A stretch of 64,000 nucleotides of DNA from GWF2-38-69 sp965228125 (GTDB taxonomy: Bacteria > Verrucomicrobiota > Lentisphaeria > Victivallales > GWF2-38-69), in NCBI GenBank assembly GCA_965228125.1, contig OZ245791.1:2480001-2544000 (forward strand), written 5' to 3'. The notes beneath the pieces were generated by a model. That model was not told the DNA's origin, made no database searches, and saw nothing but the letters and a program-made list of their open reading frames with translations. Numbering within the stretch: the stretch's first letter is position 1; the number at the start of each line of letters is the position of its first letter. The translations under genes and the position numbers were made by a program. Below are positions 9,578 through 18,362 of the stretch, piece after piece.

Positions 9578-10594
9578 ATGAACAAGATGATTGCATCTGT
9601 CCTTTTCTTATTATCAGTCTGTACCTTTCAGACAAATGCGTATGACACAAATGATTCAACTAATGACTTTTACGACAATCAGCCTACGCTATCTCTTGAA
9701 ACTAATGACATCTATATAGACGGGGAAGTAGCAAATCCCGGGAAAGTGGATTTTTCTGCTCTTCCACTGCATCAGGTAATAACAAAAGAGACCTTATTCA
9801 AGGATGGACTCCCACACTTTGTAGGTTCGTACATCTATGAAGGGTATTCTCTTTATGACATTCTTAATACAGTAAAAATCAAGAGAACCGGAGGAGAATT
9901 CAAGTCAGTAGTTGACCTATATGTTGTGATAAAAAACAAATCAGGCGATACAGTAGTCTTCTCCTGGGGGGAAATATATTATCCGACTAACCGCTTCAAT
10001 TTAATAATAGCTACAGGTGTTGCTCCCATATTACCGCATGCTGTCGACGTGAAATGGCCTCTGCCTGATAAGATGAAAATAGTTGCAGGAGATGATCTGA
10101 TTACTGAAAGAAATATTCTTTCTCCTGCAACCATAACCATTAAATCTATAAAGCTTGATGAGGCTGGAAACAGCAAAAAAGCAGTTAAGGGCAAACTTGA
10201 GTTAAGTGATAACGGCAAAAGTGTAACTACTATTAATGAGTTTCCGTTATCGTACAAAGAATACTCTTATCCCACAGTATTTTATGGAAGGGGGAGAGGA
10301 ATTCATGGAATTGAATCCTTTACAGGTATTCCTTTAAATTATGTATTGAATCAATATTATCCTTTGAATGAGGACAATATAAAAAACGGTGTTTTTGAAG
10401 TCATATCTACTGATAGTTACCGTTGTGCCTATACTTTTAGTGAAATATTTAACAGAAATGATCAAAGAAATGTCCTTTTTGTAAATACAGAAGGAAAAGA
10501 TGACGGAAAGTTCATGCTATTTCCTAGCGCTGACTTTTTCTCGGACAGGGCAATCAAATCTTTATCTGAATTACGTTTCAATAATAAAAGATAA
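9578..10594 (+). CDS. Secreted protein with oxidoreductase molybdopterin-binding-like domain
   Basis: This 338-residue protein has a signal peptide (MNKMIASVLFLLSVCTFQTNA). The segment from about residue 48, GEVANPGKVDFSALPLHQV, followed by GSYIYEGYSLYDILN, resembles the core of sulfite-oxidase-type molybdopterin-binding domains (GxVxxPxxLSLxDL...G.sL.diL). I see no clear cofactor cysteine in the usual place, so it may bind a ligand without being a redox enzyme. It sits 16 bases upstream of a molybdate/tungstate binding protein in the same direction, which supports a link to molybdenum or tungsten handling. The function is inference. Confidence 0.6.
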   Translation: MNKMIASVLFLLSVCTFQTNAYDTNDSTNDFYDNQPTLSLETNDIYIDGEVANPGKVDFSALPLHQVITKETLFKDGLPHFVGSYIYEGYSLYDILNTVKIKRTGGEFKSVVDLYVVIKNKSGDTVVFSWGEIYYPTNRFNLIIATGVAPILPHAVDVKWPLPDKMKIVAGDDLITERNILSPATITIKSIKLDEAGNSKKAVKGKLELSDNGKSVTTINEFPLSYKEYSYPTVFYGRGRGIHGIESFTGIPLNYVLNQYYPLNEDNIKNGVFEVISTDSYRCAYTFSEIFNRNDQRNVLFVNTEGKDDGKFMLFPSADFFSDRAIKSLSELRFNNKR

Positions 10595-10610
10595 ATAATG
10601 GGAGCAGATT

Positions 10611-11588
10611 ATGAAATTTAGAAAATTACTTACATTTCTGGCCTTTTTAGGCTTTGCTTTCATACTTTCTTCCTGTTCTGATAAGGGGAAACAGGAGAGC
10701 AAAAATACTTTAGTTGTTTTTCATGCGGGCAGCCTGAGTTTGCCTGTTAAGGAGATGATAAAAGGTTTTGAGAAAGAGAACCCTTCTGTGAATATTGCCA
10801 ATGTGGCAGACGGGAGTGTCATGTGTGCAAGGAAGATTGCAGACCTTCATAAGCCTTGCGATGTTTTTCTCTCTGCGGACTACAAAGTTATAGACCAGGT
10901 TCTCATCCCGAAATATGCTTCATGGTGTATTAAATTTGCCTCTAATCAAATGGCAATAGTTTATACAGACAAATCTAAATACGCATCTGAAATAAACAGC
11001 GATAACTGGTACAAAATTTTGGAAAGGCCTGATGTAGTTTGCGGGCGCTCAAATCCTAATGACGACCCTTGCGGTTACAGAGCTTTGCTTGCTCTGAAAC
11101 TTGCTTCCATATTTTATAAAGACAAAAATTTATACGATTCGATAGTCAACAACAAGAAATCAGAATCAGTTCTGATGAGGCCCATGGAAGTTGACTTGAT
11201 TTCACTTCTTCAAGCCGGACAGATTGACTACATATTCCTATATCGCTCTGTGGCAATTCAGCATGGTTTAAAATTCGTGCAGCTTCCTCCTCAGGTTAAT
11301 CTTGGAGACCCTAAACTTGAGAAATATTATTCTCAGGTATCAGTAGATATTGCGGGAAAAACTCCCGGATCTTTTATAGAACAAAAGGGGGCGCCTATGA
11401 TTTACGGACTGACTATACCGAAAGATTCTCCGAACCCTGAGCTTGCTCAAAAATTTGTTGAATATATTTTGAGTAAAGACGGAGGTTCGAAAATAATGGA
11501 AGATAACGGACAGCCTTCAGTAGTTCCAAGTCAGACCGCGACATATAAAGAATTGCCCGAAGCACTGAAAAAATACGCGACAGAGTAA
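10611..11588 (+). CDS. wtpA: Molybdate/tungstate ABC transporter substrate-binding lipoprotein
   Basis: This 325-residue periplasmic binding protein has a lipoprotein signal (FAFILSSCSD, lipidated cysteine at about residue 22). The sequence from residue 34 (LVVFHAGSLSLPVKEM) is typical of the WtpA/ModA family, which binds tungstate or molybdate, and SADYKVIDQ and GRSNPNDDPCGYRAL are also WtpA-like. The partner permease and ATPase follow on the same strand. The family cannot be resolved between tungstate and molybdate by sequence alone. The RBS GGGAGCAG precedes the start. Confidence 0.88.
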   Translation: MKFRKLLTFLAFLGFAFILSSCSDKGKQESKNTLVVFHAGSLSLPVKEMIKGFEKENPSVNIANVADGSVMCARKIADLHKPCDVFLSADYKVIDQVLIPKYASWCIKFASNQMAIVYTDKSKYASEINSDNWYKILERPDVVCGRSNPNDDPCGYRALLALKLASIFYKDKNLYDSIVNNKKSESVLMRPMEVDLISLLQAGQIDYIFLYRSVAIQHGLKFVQLPPQVNLGDPKLEKYYSQVSVDIAGKTPGSFIEQKGAPMIYGLTIPKDSPNPELAQKFVEYILSKDGGSKIMEDNGQPSVVPSQTATYKELPEALKKYATE

Positions 11589-11610
11589 ATACGAAACCCT
11601 AAGATCTCAA

Positions 11611-11646
11611 CGCCAACGTAAGGACGGCTCTTTGTAATTGTTGGCG
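11611..11646 (+). promoter_or_regulatory. Stem-loop between binding-protein and permease genes
   Basis: A perfect 7-bp inverted repeat, CGCCAAC and GTTGGCG, encloses a 22-base loop in the 83-base gap between the binding-protein stop and the permease start. There is no U-tract after it, so it is not a standard terminator. Its place fits a processing or stability element that would keep binding protein mRNA in excess of permease mRNA, a common need in ABC importers. The role is inference. Confidence 0.4.
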
Positions 11647-11671
11647 GTACCTGAAATTAAAAAAGATAATA

Positions 11672-12487
11672 ATGATAACTGTTTCAAAAATTTCTCCTTT
11701 TCGTTTGCTGCTCATCCTTTTAGGCGGTGCTGTCATGTTGTTTATTGTGGCGCCGCTTGTCTCTATGGGGTTGAGCTCATCCCCTTCTGCTTTGATAGAG
11801 ACAGCAAAGGACAAAGCAGTATATAACAGCATCTGGCTCACGCTTTGGACCTCCATACTTGTTACATTCCTTTTTTCTTTGCTGGCTGTCCCTTTTTCTT
11901 ATTTTCTTGCAAGGACTGAATTCCCTTTAAAGAAAGTTGTATGCGGATTGATAGACATACCTGTCATGATTCCGCATTCGGCCGCAGGCATAGCTATTCT
12001 GGGAATAATCGCCAGGGGGACTCCTGTGGGGAGATTTTGTTCAAACTATTTGGGCATAAGTTTTGTAGACCATCCTGCAGGAATAATGATCGCGATGGCC
12101 TTTATAAGCCTTCCATATCTTATTAATGCGTCCAGAGATGGTTTCGAATCTGTTCCTATCCAATTGGAAAAAGCGGCTTATACGCTTGGTGTTTCACCAG
12201 CAAAAGTATTTTTTAAGATAAGTCTCCCTCTGGCCTGGAGAGCTATTTTATCGGGTTTTGTAATGATGTGGGGCAGGGGGTTGAGCGAGTTTGGCGCCAT
12301 TGTAATCATTGCCTACCATCCGATGGTTACTTCTGTCTTGATTTATGACAGGTTCAATACTTTTGGGTTGAAATACGCACAGCCGGTTTCCGTGCTTTTC
12401 ATTATTGTCTGTATTATTATTTTTATTCTTTTTAGAACGTTGTCCGGTAAGGCAAGAAATAAATCCGAATATTCCAGGTACGGATGA
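11672..12487 (+). CDS. wtpB: Molybdate/tungstate ABC transporter permease
   Basis: This 271-residue inner-membrane permease has about six hydrophobic segments. The binding-protein-dependent transport EAA loop reads EKAAYTLGVSPAKVFFKISLPLAWRAI (quoted in part: EKAAYTLGVSPAKVF), near residue 170, and docks the ATPase. RGLSEFGAIVIIAYHP is characteristic of molybdate/tungstate/sulfate permeases. It overlaps the ATPase gene by four bases (ATGA), implying translational coupling. The RBS is weak, consistent with reduced expression relative to the binding protein. Confidence 0.9.
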   Translation: MITVSKISPFRLLLILLGGAVMLFIVAPLVSMGLSSSPSALIETAKDKAVYNSIWLTLWTSILVTFLFSLLAVPFSYFLARTEFPLKKVVCGLIDIPVMIPHSAAGIAILGIIARGTPVGRFCSNYLGISFVDHPAGIMIAMAFISLPYLINASRDGFESVPIQLEKAAYTLGVSPAKVFFKISLPLAWRAILSGFVMMWGRGLSEFGAIVIIAYHPMVTSVLIYDRFNTFGLKYAQPVSVLFIIVCIIIFILFRTLSGKARNKSEYSRYG

Positions 12488-13593
12488 AAGATATGATCAA
12501 ACTTGACTCAATAAATAAAAAATTCAAAGGCTTTTCTCTCAAAGATATCACGCTTGACGTTGCTGATGGAGAGTATTTTGTCCTGCTCGGAAAGTCCGGT
12601 TCTGGTAAAAGCCTGATTCTTGAACTAATAGCAGGTTTGCAAACACCTTTGTCCGGTAAAGTGAGTATTGGTGGCAAAGATGCAGCCAGGCTTCCTATTC
12701 AAAAAAGAAAAGTAGGATTCGTCTTCCAGAACCATTCTCTTTTTCCTCACATGACAGTGAAGGCAAATATCTACTTTCCTCTGAAACGTTCTGAACAGCA
12801 TATGCTAAATGAGAATATCTTAAAAGTTATCGACCTTCTCAATATTACTCTCCTTCTAGACCGATACCCTGAAACTCTCTCCTTGGGCGAATCGCACAGG
12901 GTAGCTTTGGCCAGGACTCTTGTTACTAATCCCTCATGTTTGCTTCTGGATGAACCTTTGTCTTCGCTTGACGCACAATCCAAATACGAGATCCGAAGCC
13001 TCTTGAGAAAGATCAATAAGGGGCTGGTCTATTTCGGAGAGGAAAATAAAAATAAACCCATTACTATTATACATGTCACCCATGACTATGAGGAAGCTCT
13101 GGCTTTGGCTACAAAAATAGCCGTTATTGAGGACGGAACCATAACCCAGGAAGGTTTGCCTGAAGATGTTTTCAGGCACCCGAAATCTAAATTCATTGCT
13201 AAATTCGTAGGAATTAAAAATTTCTATCGAGGTACCGTTTCTCCTGCTGATGATGACGGGATTTGTGCGTTTACCCTCGCGAAAAGCAAAGACAGGCCGA
13301 TTGTTTTTTATATTCCGCCGCCTGAAATTCCTGTTTCAGATGAGCATAGCATAATAATAAGAAGCGAGGATGTGATCCTATCTCTTGATTCCTTTGAATC
13401 CAGTGCCAGAAACAACTTCAGAGGCGTCGTAAGTGATATTGAAAACATGGTTAACGGAGTAGAAGTTACCCTTGAGATCGGCGGAGTAGAAATATCATCC
13501 TTGATAACATACGGTTCTTTTAAGAAGATGAACCTTAAACTCAAACAAGTCGTCTATGCCAACTTCAAAGCCTCTTCTGTCCGCTTCCCTTAA
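12484..13593 (+). CDS. wtpC: Molybdate/tungstate ABC transporter ATP-binding protein
   Basis: This 369-residue cytosolic ATPase powers the importer. Walker A is LLGKSGSGKSLILELIAG near residue 37, the Q-loop FQNHSLFPHM, Walker B CLLLDEPLSSLDAQ and the H-loop VTHDYEEAL. The C-terminal third (about residues 250-365) is a regulatory or TOBE-like domain. The ABC signature reads LSLGES where LSGGQ or LSGGE is usual; the second glycine position is leucine. A short insertion (YFGEENKNKP) precedes the H-loop. The start overlaps the permease stop. Confidence 0.9.
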   Translation: MKDMIKLDSINKKFKGFSLKDITLDVADGEYFVLLGKSGSGKSLILELIAGLQTPLSGKVSIGGKDAARLPIQKRKVGFVFQNHSLFPHMTVKANIYFPLKRSEQHMLNENILKVIDLLNITLLLDRYPETLSLGESHRVALARTLVTNPSCLLLDEPLSSLDAQSKYEIRSLLRKINKGLVYFGEENKNKPITIIHVTHDYEEALALATKIAVIEDGTITQEGLPEDVFRHPKSKFIAKFVGIKNFYRGTVSPADDDGICAFTLAKSKDRPIVFYIPPPEIPVSDEHSIIIRSEDVILSLDSFESSARNNFRGVVSDIENMVNGVEVTLEIGGVEISSLITYGSFKKMNLKLKQVVYANFKASSVRFP

Positions 13594-13624
13594 TTCCTTG
13601 ATAGATATTTTTTTATAACTATAA

Positions 13625-15376
13625 ATGTACGAAATATTAGGAGATGTAACGGAGATGGTAACCGAAAAAGTTGGTTTCAGGGATTTTTATAGGAATAACA
13701 AAATAAAAATAGTTTTTGTCCTGTTTCTGGCAATGCTTAGTGCCGGTTTTGATTCAGTCGTAGGCTACAGTTTTTCTTTCATAATAGATAAAGGTATTAT
13801 TCCTAAAAATTACAATTTTCTTATTATTGTTTTTACATCTATGGCAATCCTTTCAGTAGTCATAGCCATATCTAAAATATTTAGAGATTATATTTATCTT
13901 GGCCATTGCTCTGATATTCTGAGGCAGATAAGAAACAAAACCTTTTGCCATATGCAAAATTTGTCAATAGGCTTTTATGCTTCCACTCAGCCTGGGGAAC
14001 TGCTCTCAAAATTTTCCAGCGACTTGTCAAAAGTCGAAGAGTCAATCGTTTATGCTCCGAGCTATTTCCTGATACCTCTCATTAACGTATCGATAAATGT
14101 CATATTGCTTTTTGTTATGGATGTGAGGCTTGCTTTGATTTCAATGTTGATATTTCCTGCCTGTTTCGTTGGACCTATCGTTTATGGAGCTAGGGCAGAG
14201 AAGATAAATTCCAAAAGGAAAAGAGCTGAAGCAAGGACTATTTCCGATGTACAAGTCAATATCACTTCCCAGACTGTTATAAAAGCTCTGAATTTACAGG
14301 ACTTGGCAGCCTATTATTTCAAAAAGAGCAATGACTTTTTCTTTAAGAGCATGCATAAGTCTTTATTCCTTAGTACATTTGTTGGCAGGTTTGGCGAGAT
14401 GTGGCTGATAGTCCTTCAGACAGTAATATTTGCTATTGGCTCATTTATGACAGTAAAAGGTTATCTTCAGGTGGGGCAGCTGGTAGCCTTTCAGGCACTG
14501 TTTTTCGGGCTTTGTTATTCTCTTACGACAATAAGTTCTTTTATGCCAATGCTGGTTCAATGCAATGTGGGCATAAACAGGATTAATGATATCCTGTCAG
14601 TAGAACCCATTGTGACAGACAGCCTTTCTCCCAGAGAGCTACCAACTTTCAGCAGCCGGATAAGTTTCAATGATGTTACATTTGGTTATACAAAGGAAAC
14701 AATAAACCTTGATAGTGTCAGCTTTATAATACCTAAAAACTCCACTGTTGCTTTTGTAGGCCCCAGTGGCTGCGGCAAAAGCACAATCCTAAGTCTTATC
14801 ATGAGATTTTATGATGCGGACAAAGGCAGCATCACTTTCGACGGCATAGATATAAAAACTGTTACTCAGGCGTCTTTGCGTAATCAACTCGGGATAGTCC
14901 TGCAGGAAAATATTCTTTTCAATGTATCACTGATTGATAATTTGCTGGCAGCTAAACTTGATGCAACGCCCGATGAGATCTACAATGCTGCAAAACAGGC
15001 TGAGATACATGACTTTATCATGAGTTTACCGGAAGGATACAGAACGAAAGCAGGAGAGAGAGGCGGAATGCTTTCAGGAGGGCAGAGGCAGCGCATAGCA
15101 ATAGCCAGGGCACTTTTAAGAGGCGGCAACATTTTGATATTGGACGAAGCTACTTCAGCTTTGGATCCTGTAAGTGAAGCCGCGATAAATGCTACACTTG
15201 CCAATATTGCCAAAAACGGCAAGACAATTATTTCCGTGACCCACCGTCTCTCTTCTGCTGTAGCTATGGATAAAATATTTGTGATGCAGCAAGGCAAAAT
15301 CGTTGAACAGGGGAATCATCAGGAACTCATGCATCTCAATGGGTTCTACAAGAAAATGTGGGACAAGCAGCACTGA
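13625..15376 (+). CDS. ABC exporter, fused membrane and ATPase domains (MsbA-like)
   Basis: This 583-residue half-transporter has an N-terminal type I ABC exporter membrane domain (six helices, about residues 25-310) and a C-terminal nucleotide-binding domain. It shows Walker A VGPSGCGKST near residue 380, signature LSGGQRQRIAIARAL, Walker B ILILDEATSALD and the H-loop VTHRLSSA. Such proteins export lipids, drugs or peptides as homo- or heterodimers; the substrate is not evident. An internal ATG at 13655 is an alternative start, but neither has an ideally spaced RBS. The last about 115 coding bases and the following 70 bases are repeated in decayed form at 17248-17361. Confidence 0.9.
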   Translation: MYEILGDVTEMVTEKVGFRDFYRNNKIKIVFVLFLAMLSAGFDSVVGYSFSFIIDKGIIPKNYNFLIIVFTSMAILSVVIAISKIFRDYIYLGHCSDILRQIRNKTFCHMQNLSIGFYASTQPGELLSKFSSDLSKVEESIVYAPSYFLIPLINVSINVILLFVMDVRLALISMLIFPACFVGPIVYGARAEKINSKRKRAEARTISDVQVNITSQTVIKALNLQDLAAYYFKKSNDFFFKSMHKSLFLSTFVGRFGEMWLIVLQTVIFAIGSFMTVKGYLQVGQLVAFQALFFGLCYSLTTISSFMPMLVQCNVGINRINDILSVEPIVTDSLSPRELPTFSSRISFNDVTFGYTKETINLDSVSFIIPKNSTVAFVGPSGCGKSTILSLIMRFYDADKGSITFDGIDIKTVTQASLRNQLGIVLQENILFNVSLIDNLLAAKLDATPDEIYNAAKQAEIHDFIMSLPEGYRTKAGERGGMLSGGQRQRIAIARALLRGGNILILDEATSALDPVSEAAINATLANIAKNGKTIISVTHRLSSAVAMDKIFVMQQGKIVEQGNHQELMHLNGFYKKMWDKQH

Positions 15377-15444
15377 TCCCGGATTTTACAGTGAGCTAAA
15401 AATATCTAACAAGTTCCCCTGTCTTTGCTAAGGTAAGACGCTAT
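15262..15444 (+). repeat. Intact copy of a duplicated gene 3' end (ABC exporter end plus trailer)
   Basis: This stretch covers the end of the exporter gene and 68 bases beyond its stop. It recurs on the same strand at 17248-17361 with about 69 bases missing from the middle and scattered substitutions. Shared landmarks are AGCTATGGATAAAAT, CAGCACTGATCCC, TTTTACAGTGAGCTAAAAAT and TAAGACGCTAT. The two copies bracket the S1/P1 nuclease gene. Confidence 0.85.
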
Positions 15445-15849
15445 GAGATTTATGCTCAACTATTTATCAGAGAATATGTTCATATTTACCCTGTAGTATT
15501 TTTCGACGAAAGAGAGATGTTCAGCTTGATTTTACCTGAAGCATCCACTTCTGTCAAAACGCCAAAGTTAAGGTTAAATCAATTGCAGGCTATAGTTGGA
15601 TTATAGGCAGCTTATTATATAAAGCCGTAGCATATGATTTATTTCTCTAAGTGTTTGTCTTATTTTTCATGGTATGAAGAGAACTGATAGCAGTTGATAT
15701 AGATTTTGTATTTCGCAGTTATTTATATTTATGATAAAGTATCTATTTATAAGATAGAATGCTGTTGATAAAAGCCTTGCTAATTATTGGGTTTTATTTA
15801 GATAATGTTTTGGAGTATTAAAAATTAAATCAATAAAAGGGGAGCACAA
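15377..15849. other. Intergenic region without a gene, 473 bp
   Basis: The first 68 bases belong to the duplicated trailer. The remainder is AT-rich with no convincing ORF. The last bases carry an AAAAGGGGAGCACAA ribosome-binding site for the nuclease gene. I see no clear terminator for the exporter gene and no conserved RNA motif. Confidence 0.6.
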
Positions 15850-17121
15850 ATGAAAAAAACTATCATTGCATCAATGGCCGCACTTCTAATTTCGGTTAAT
15901 GGCTTTGGCTGGGGAGTGACAGCCCATACTGTTATTGCTTACCTCGGATACCAGTATGCGTCTTCAACCTCACAGAAAGCTATCGTTCCTTTACTACAGA
16001 CACAGTTGAGTGTACCGGGGCCGATAACATGTACAGTTAATTCTAATGTGAAAAACCCAGAGAACTATCTTGCTTCTGCTATTTCTCCATGGCCTGATGA
16101 TATAAAATACATTCCTGTGAGCGGATGGGGGCAGGCAGGCTCTGCAGCACAGAGCTTTTATGCAAATGCTCATTTTATTGATATTAATTTTAATTATGGG
16201 CAGGTTGCCAATCTGGACACTGCGACAGCTCTTGATATTGCCAGCGCGCAGATAAGTGCTGATGCACAGCCGACTCCCAGCCAGGCTGCAAATGACGACC
16301 TTTATTATGTTCTCAGAAGCTGCATAAAATCCCTGGCTATGAGCCAAGACCCATCTACAGCCAGCCAGATCAGCAACAATGAGGTGGTTTTTGCGTTAAG
16401 GCATCTGATACACCTTACAGGAGATAATACAGAGCCTCTTCATATGAGCAATCCGATGTTTGTTGAAAGCGGGGTAACGGAGACCAGCTATGGCGGCAAC
16501 GAAATTCATTTTTCTAGTGATTACAAACTAAAAGGCAACAATAGTTACATGGATGTTTCAGAACTTCACGAGCTTTGGGATAATCCCGGGGATACTTTTG
16601 TGCCGGTATTAAACAATAACAGCGACTCAGATACCCAGATTTATATTGATTATACTGCAGCTTCACAGATTACTGACATTGCAAACTCCCTGAAGGAAAC
16701 TTACGCTTCTTACAAGCCCAATATAGACAATAACGTCGGATGCAGCAGTGATCTTATCATGTCTTGGACTACCCAGTCATATGCTACAGCTGTAGCTAAT
16801 GTCTGCAACGGACTTGGGCCTATTCTCTCTTCTGCTGCTTCAGATGGAAATGCGTCCTCTTGCAGAAGTGGATATGCTCCTGACGGGTCGGTTAATCCCT
16901 CTAAAATTGGCACAATTGCGCCCCCTACAAATGCCTATGTTGAAGCCATGGGGCCTATTGCAGCCTTACAGATATATATGTCTTCCGTAAGACTCGGTGA
17001 TCTTATTACAGCTATTTATGACCCGGCCAATGCTCCGCAAAGCTTTGTCGAGTATGTAAACAATATTAAGAGTGACAGCTCTATTCCTACAGTTAATCAG
17101 CTTATGCAGGTTTATTACTGA
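15850..17121 (+). CDS. Secreted S1/P1-type zinc nuclease
   Basis: This 423-residue protein has a cleavable signal peptide ending before FGWG. The mature N-terminus W-G-x-x-x-H (WGVTAH) provides two zinc ligands, as in P1 and S1 nucleases, which hydrolyse single-stranded DNA/RNA and 3'-nucleotides. Further ligands are in SPWPDDIKY, HFIDINF, LRHLIHLTGDNTEPLHM and GGNEIHF...LHELWD. It is longer than the about 270-residue fungal enzymes and carries inserted loops. It would act in the periplasm or outside the cell, possibly scavenging phosphate and nucleosides. It has its own terminator and is bracketed by two copies of the upstream exporter's 3' end, so it may have been acquired as a unit. Confidence 0.85.
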   Translation: MKKTIIASMAALLISVNGFGWGVTAHTVIAYLGYQYASSTSQKAIVPLLQTQLSVPGPITCTVNSNVKNPENYLASAISPWPDDIKYIPVSGWGQAGSAAQSFYANAHFIDINFNYGQVANLDTATALDIASAQISADAQPTPSQAANDDLYYVLRSCIKSLAMSQDPSTASQISNNEVVFALRHLIHLTGDNTEPLHMSNPMFVESGVTETSYGGNEIHFSSDYKLKGNNSYMDVSELHELWDNPGDTFVPVLNNNSDSDTQIYIDYTAASQITDIANSLKETYASYKPNIDNNVGCSSDLIMSWTTQSYATAVANVCNGLGPILSSAASDGNASSCRSGYAPDGSVNPSKIGTIAPPTNAYVEAMGPIAALQIYMSSVRLGDLITAIYDPANAPQSFVEYVNNIKSDSSIPTVNQLMQVYY

Positions 17122-17193
17122 TATTGACTTAGAATCAGGTGTTGGCCTATTCAAGTTATTGCTTAAAAAGCAGGAATTAGCTTAAATTTCAGG

Positions 17194-17242
17194 GAACGGG
17201 ACTATAAGTGCCAAGGGTATTTACAGTCCCGTTCTTTTTTTT
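17194..17242 (+). terminator. Rho-independent terminator of the S1/P1 nuclease gene
   Basis: A perfect 10-bp stem GAACGGGACT / AGTCCCGTTC (17194-17203 with 17225-17234) is followed directly by eight Ts. It lies 72 bases after the nuclease stop codon. Confidence 0.9.
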
Positions 17243-17247
17243 GTTTC

Positions 17248-17361
17248 AGCTATGGATAAAATCTTTGTAATAATGCGCGACAAACAGCACTGATCCCTGA
17301 TTTTACAGTGAGCTAAAAATATCTGATAATTTTTCCTGCCTTTGTTAAAGTAAGACGCTAT
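17248..17361 (+). repeat. Decayed copy of the ABC exporter 3' end
   Basis: This sequence is collinear with 15262-15444 but lacks about 69 internal bases and has substitutions and small indels. It begins just after the nuclease terminator and ends about 160 bases before cas6. It retains the exporter stop-codon context (CAGCACTGATCCC) and trailer but encodes nothing functional. Confidence 0.85.
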
Positions 17362-17362
17362 A

Positions 17363-17522
17363 TGTCCTGGTATCGCAACTACTCTTTTGAAATAATAAGA
17401 TGATTATTGTCTCTAATCGAATATAATCCTATAAACGTGGGGGGTATGCGCAAGATATTCGCTGAAAGAAGAATATAAATCATAAGAATTATTTCTAACT
17501 AGGATTTTACATAGGAGCTTAT
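17363..17522 (+). promoter_or_regulatory. Probable cas operon promoter region
   Basis: This AT-rich 160-base region lies directly upstream of cas6. A TATAAT hexamer is at 17422-17427, but no good -35 sits 16-19 bases before it. An ATAGGAGCTTAT ribosome-binding site precedes the cas6 ATG. The assignment as promoter rests mainly on position, since all eight cas genes follow with little or no spacing. Confidence 0.35.
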
Positions 17523-18362
17523 ATGCAGATAGAAATTAAGATGTCACCTTTTGAGGAGAGTTTGCTTTCGTTTGATTATTTATACGCTCTTCATTCGGTA
17601 ATCATGAAACAAATCGATTCCGTTCGCCCTGAATTGGCTAATGAACTTCATGAAGGCGAACACAAAAACAAACTAAAGCTCTTTACATTTTCTCCTCTTA
17701 ATAGTTTCCCTATGAAACTTGTTCAGGTGGATGGAGAACCAAGAAAGAAAATGCTTCTAGGGCACAATGTTTGGTTCAGGATTGCAAGCCCATGGCCCGA
17801 ACTTCTTAACTCCATTGGCGAAAGCCTCTTGAAGTCTCAGAATATAAAACTCCTGAACAAGAATTTTAAAATCACATGTATTAACATTATTGCTCCACCG
17901 GAACTCAAGGAAGAAATGATCTGGAAACCATTTGGACAATCTGGTTCAATCTGCACATCTTGGAGTCAGAAAGGGAGCGATAGAAAACTTTTTATCTACC
18001 CTGATAAAAGAGTCGAAGACTCTCCTGATTGCGTTGAACTTTTAGCTTCAAATCTTTATCACAAGTTTCATAGACTTCAGGAAATCCGCCCCGACATTGC
18101 CTCTGCTTGGCTCAGAGATGCCGGGATTGAGAATGTTACTCCTGACAAACATCCAATCTCCGTTGACTTTCTGCCTTTATCGAAAGAGAAAGCCTATCGA
18201 ACTATTATGCATACAGGGAAAAACACCGTCATAAAAACCTGGCGCTGTCCTGTCAAAGTTACTGCGCCAATCCCAATACAACGCCTTATCTGGGCCTGCG
18301 GTCTCGGCGACATGAACTCTCAGGGTTACGGCCTCATCGAGGAGGGAAGAATATGCTCTTAA
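17523..18362 (+). CDS. cas6: CRISPR pre-crRNA endoribonuclease Cas6
   Basis: This 279-residue protein has the C-terminal glycine-rich loop diagnostic of Cas6 (ACGLGDMNSQGYGLIEEG), within a double ferredoxin-like fold. Cas6 cleaves the repeat RNA to release mature crRNAs and stays bound to the 3' hairpin in many type I systems. The array repeat can fold into a short hairpin suitable for it. It is the first gene of the cas operon and overlaps cas8 by ten bases. The presence of Cas6 argues against subtype I-C, where Cas5 does the processing. Confidence 0.88.
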   Translation: MQIEIKMSPFEESLLSFDYLYALHSVIMKQIDSVRPELANELHEGEHKNKLKLFTFSPLNSFPMKLVQVDGEPRKKMLLGHNVWFRIASPWPELLNSIGESLLKSQNIKLLNKNFKITCINIIAPPELKEEMIWKPFGQSGSICTSWSQKGSDRKLFIYPDKRVEDSPDCVELLASNLYHKFHRLQEIRPDIASAWLRDAGIENVTPDKHPISVDFLPLSKEKAYRTIMHTGKNTVIKTWRCPVKVTAPIPIQRLIWACGLGDMNSQGYGLIEEGRICS

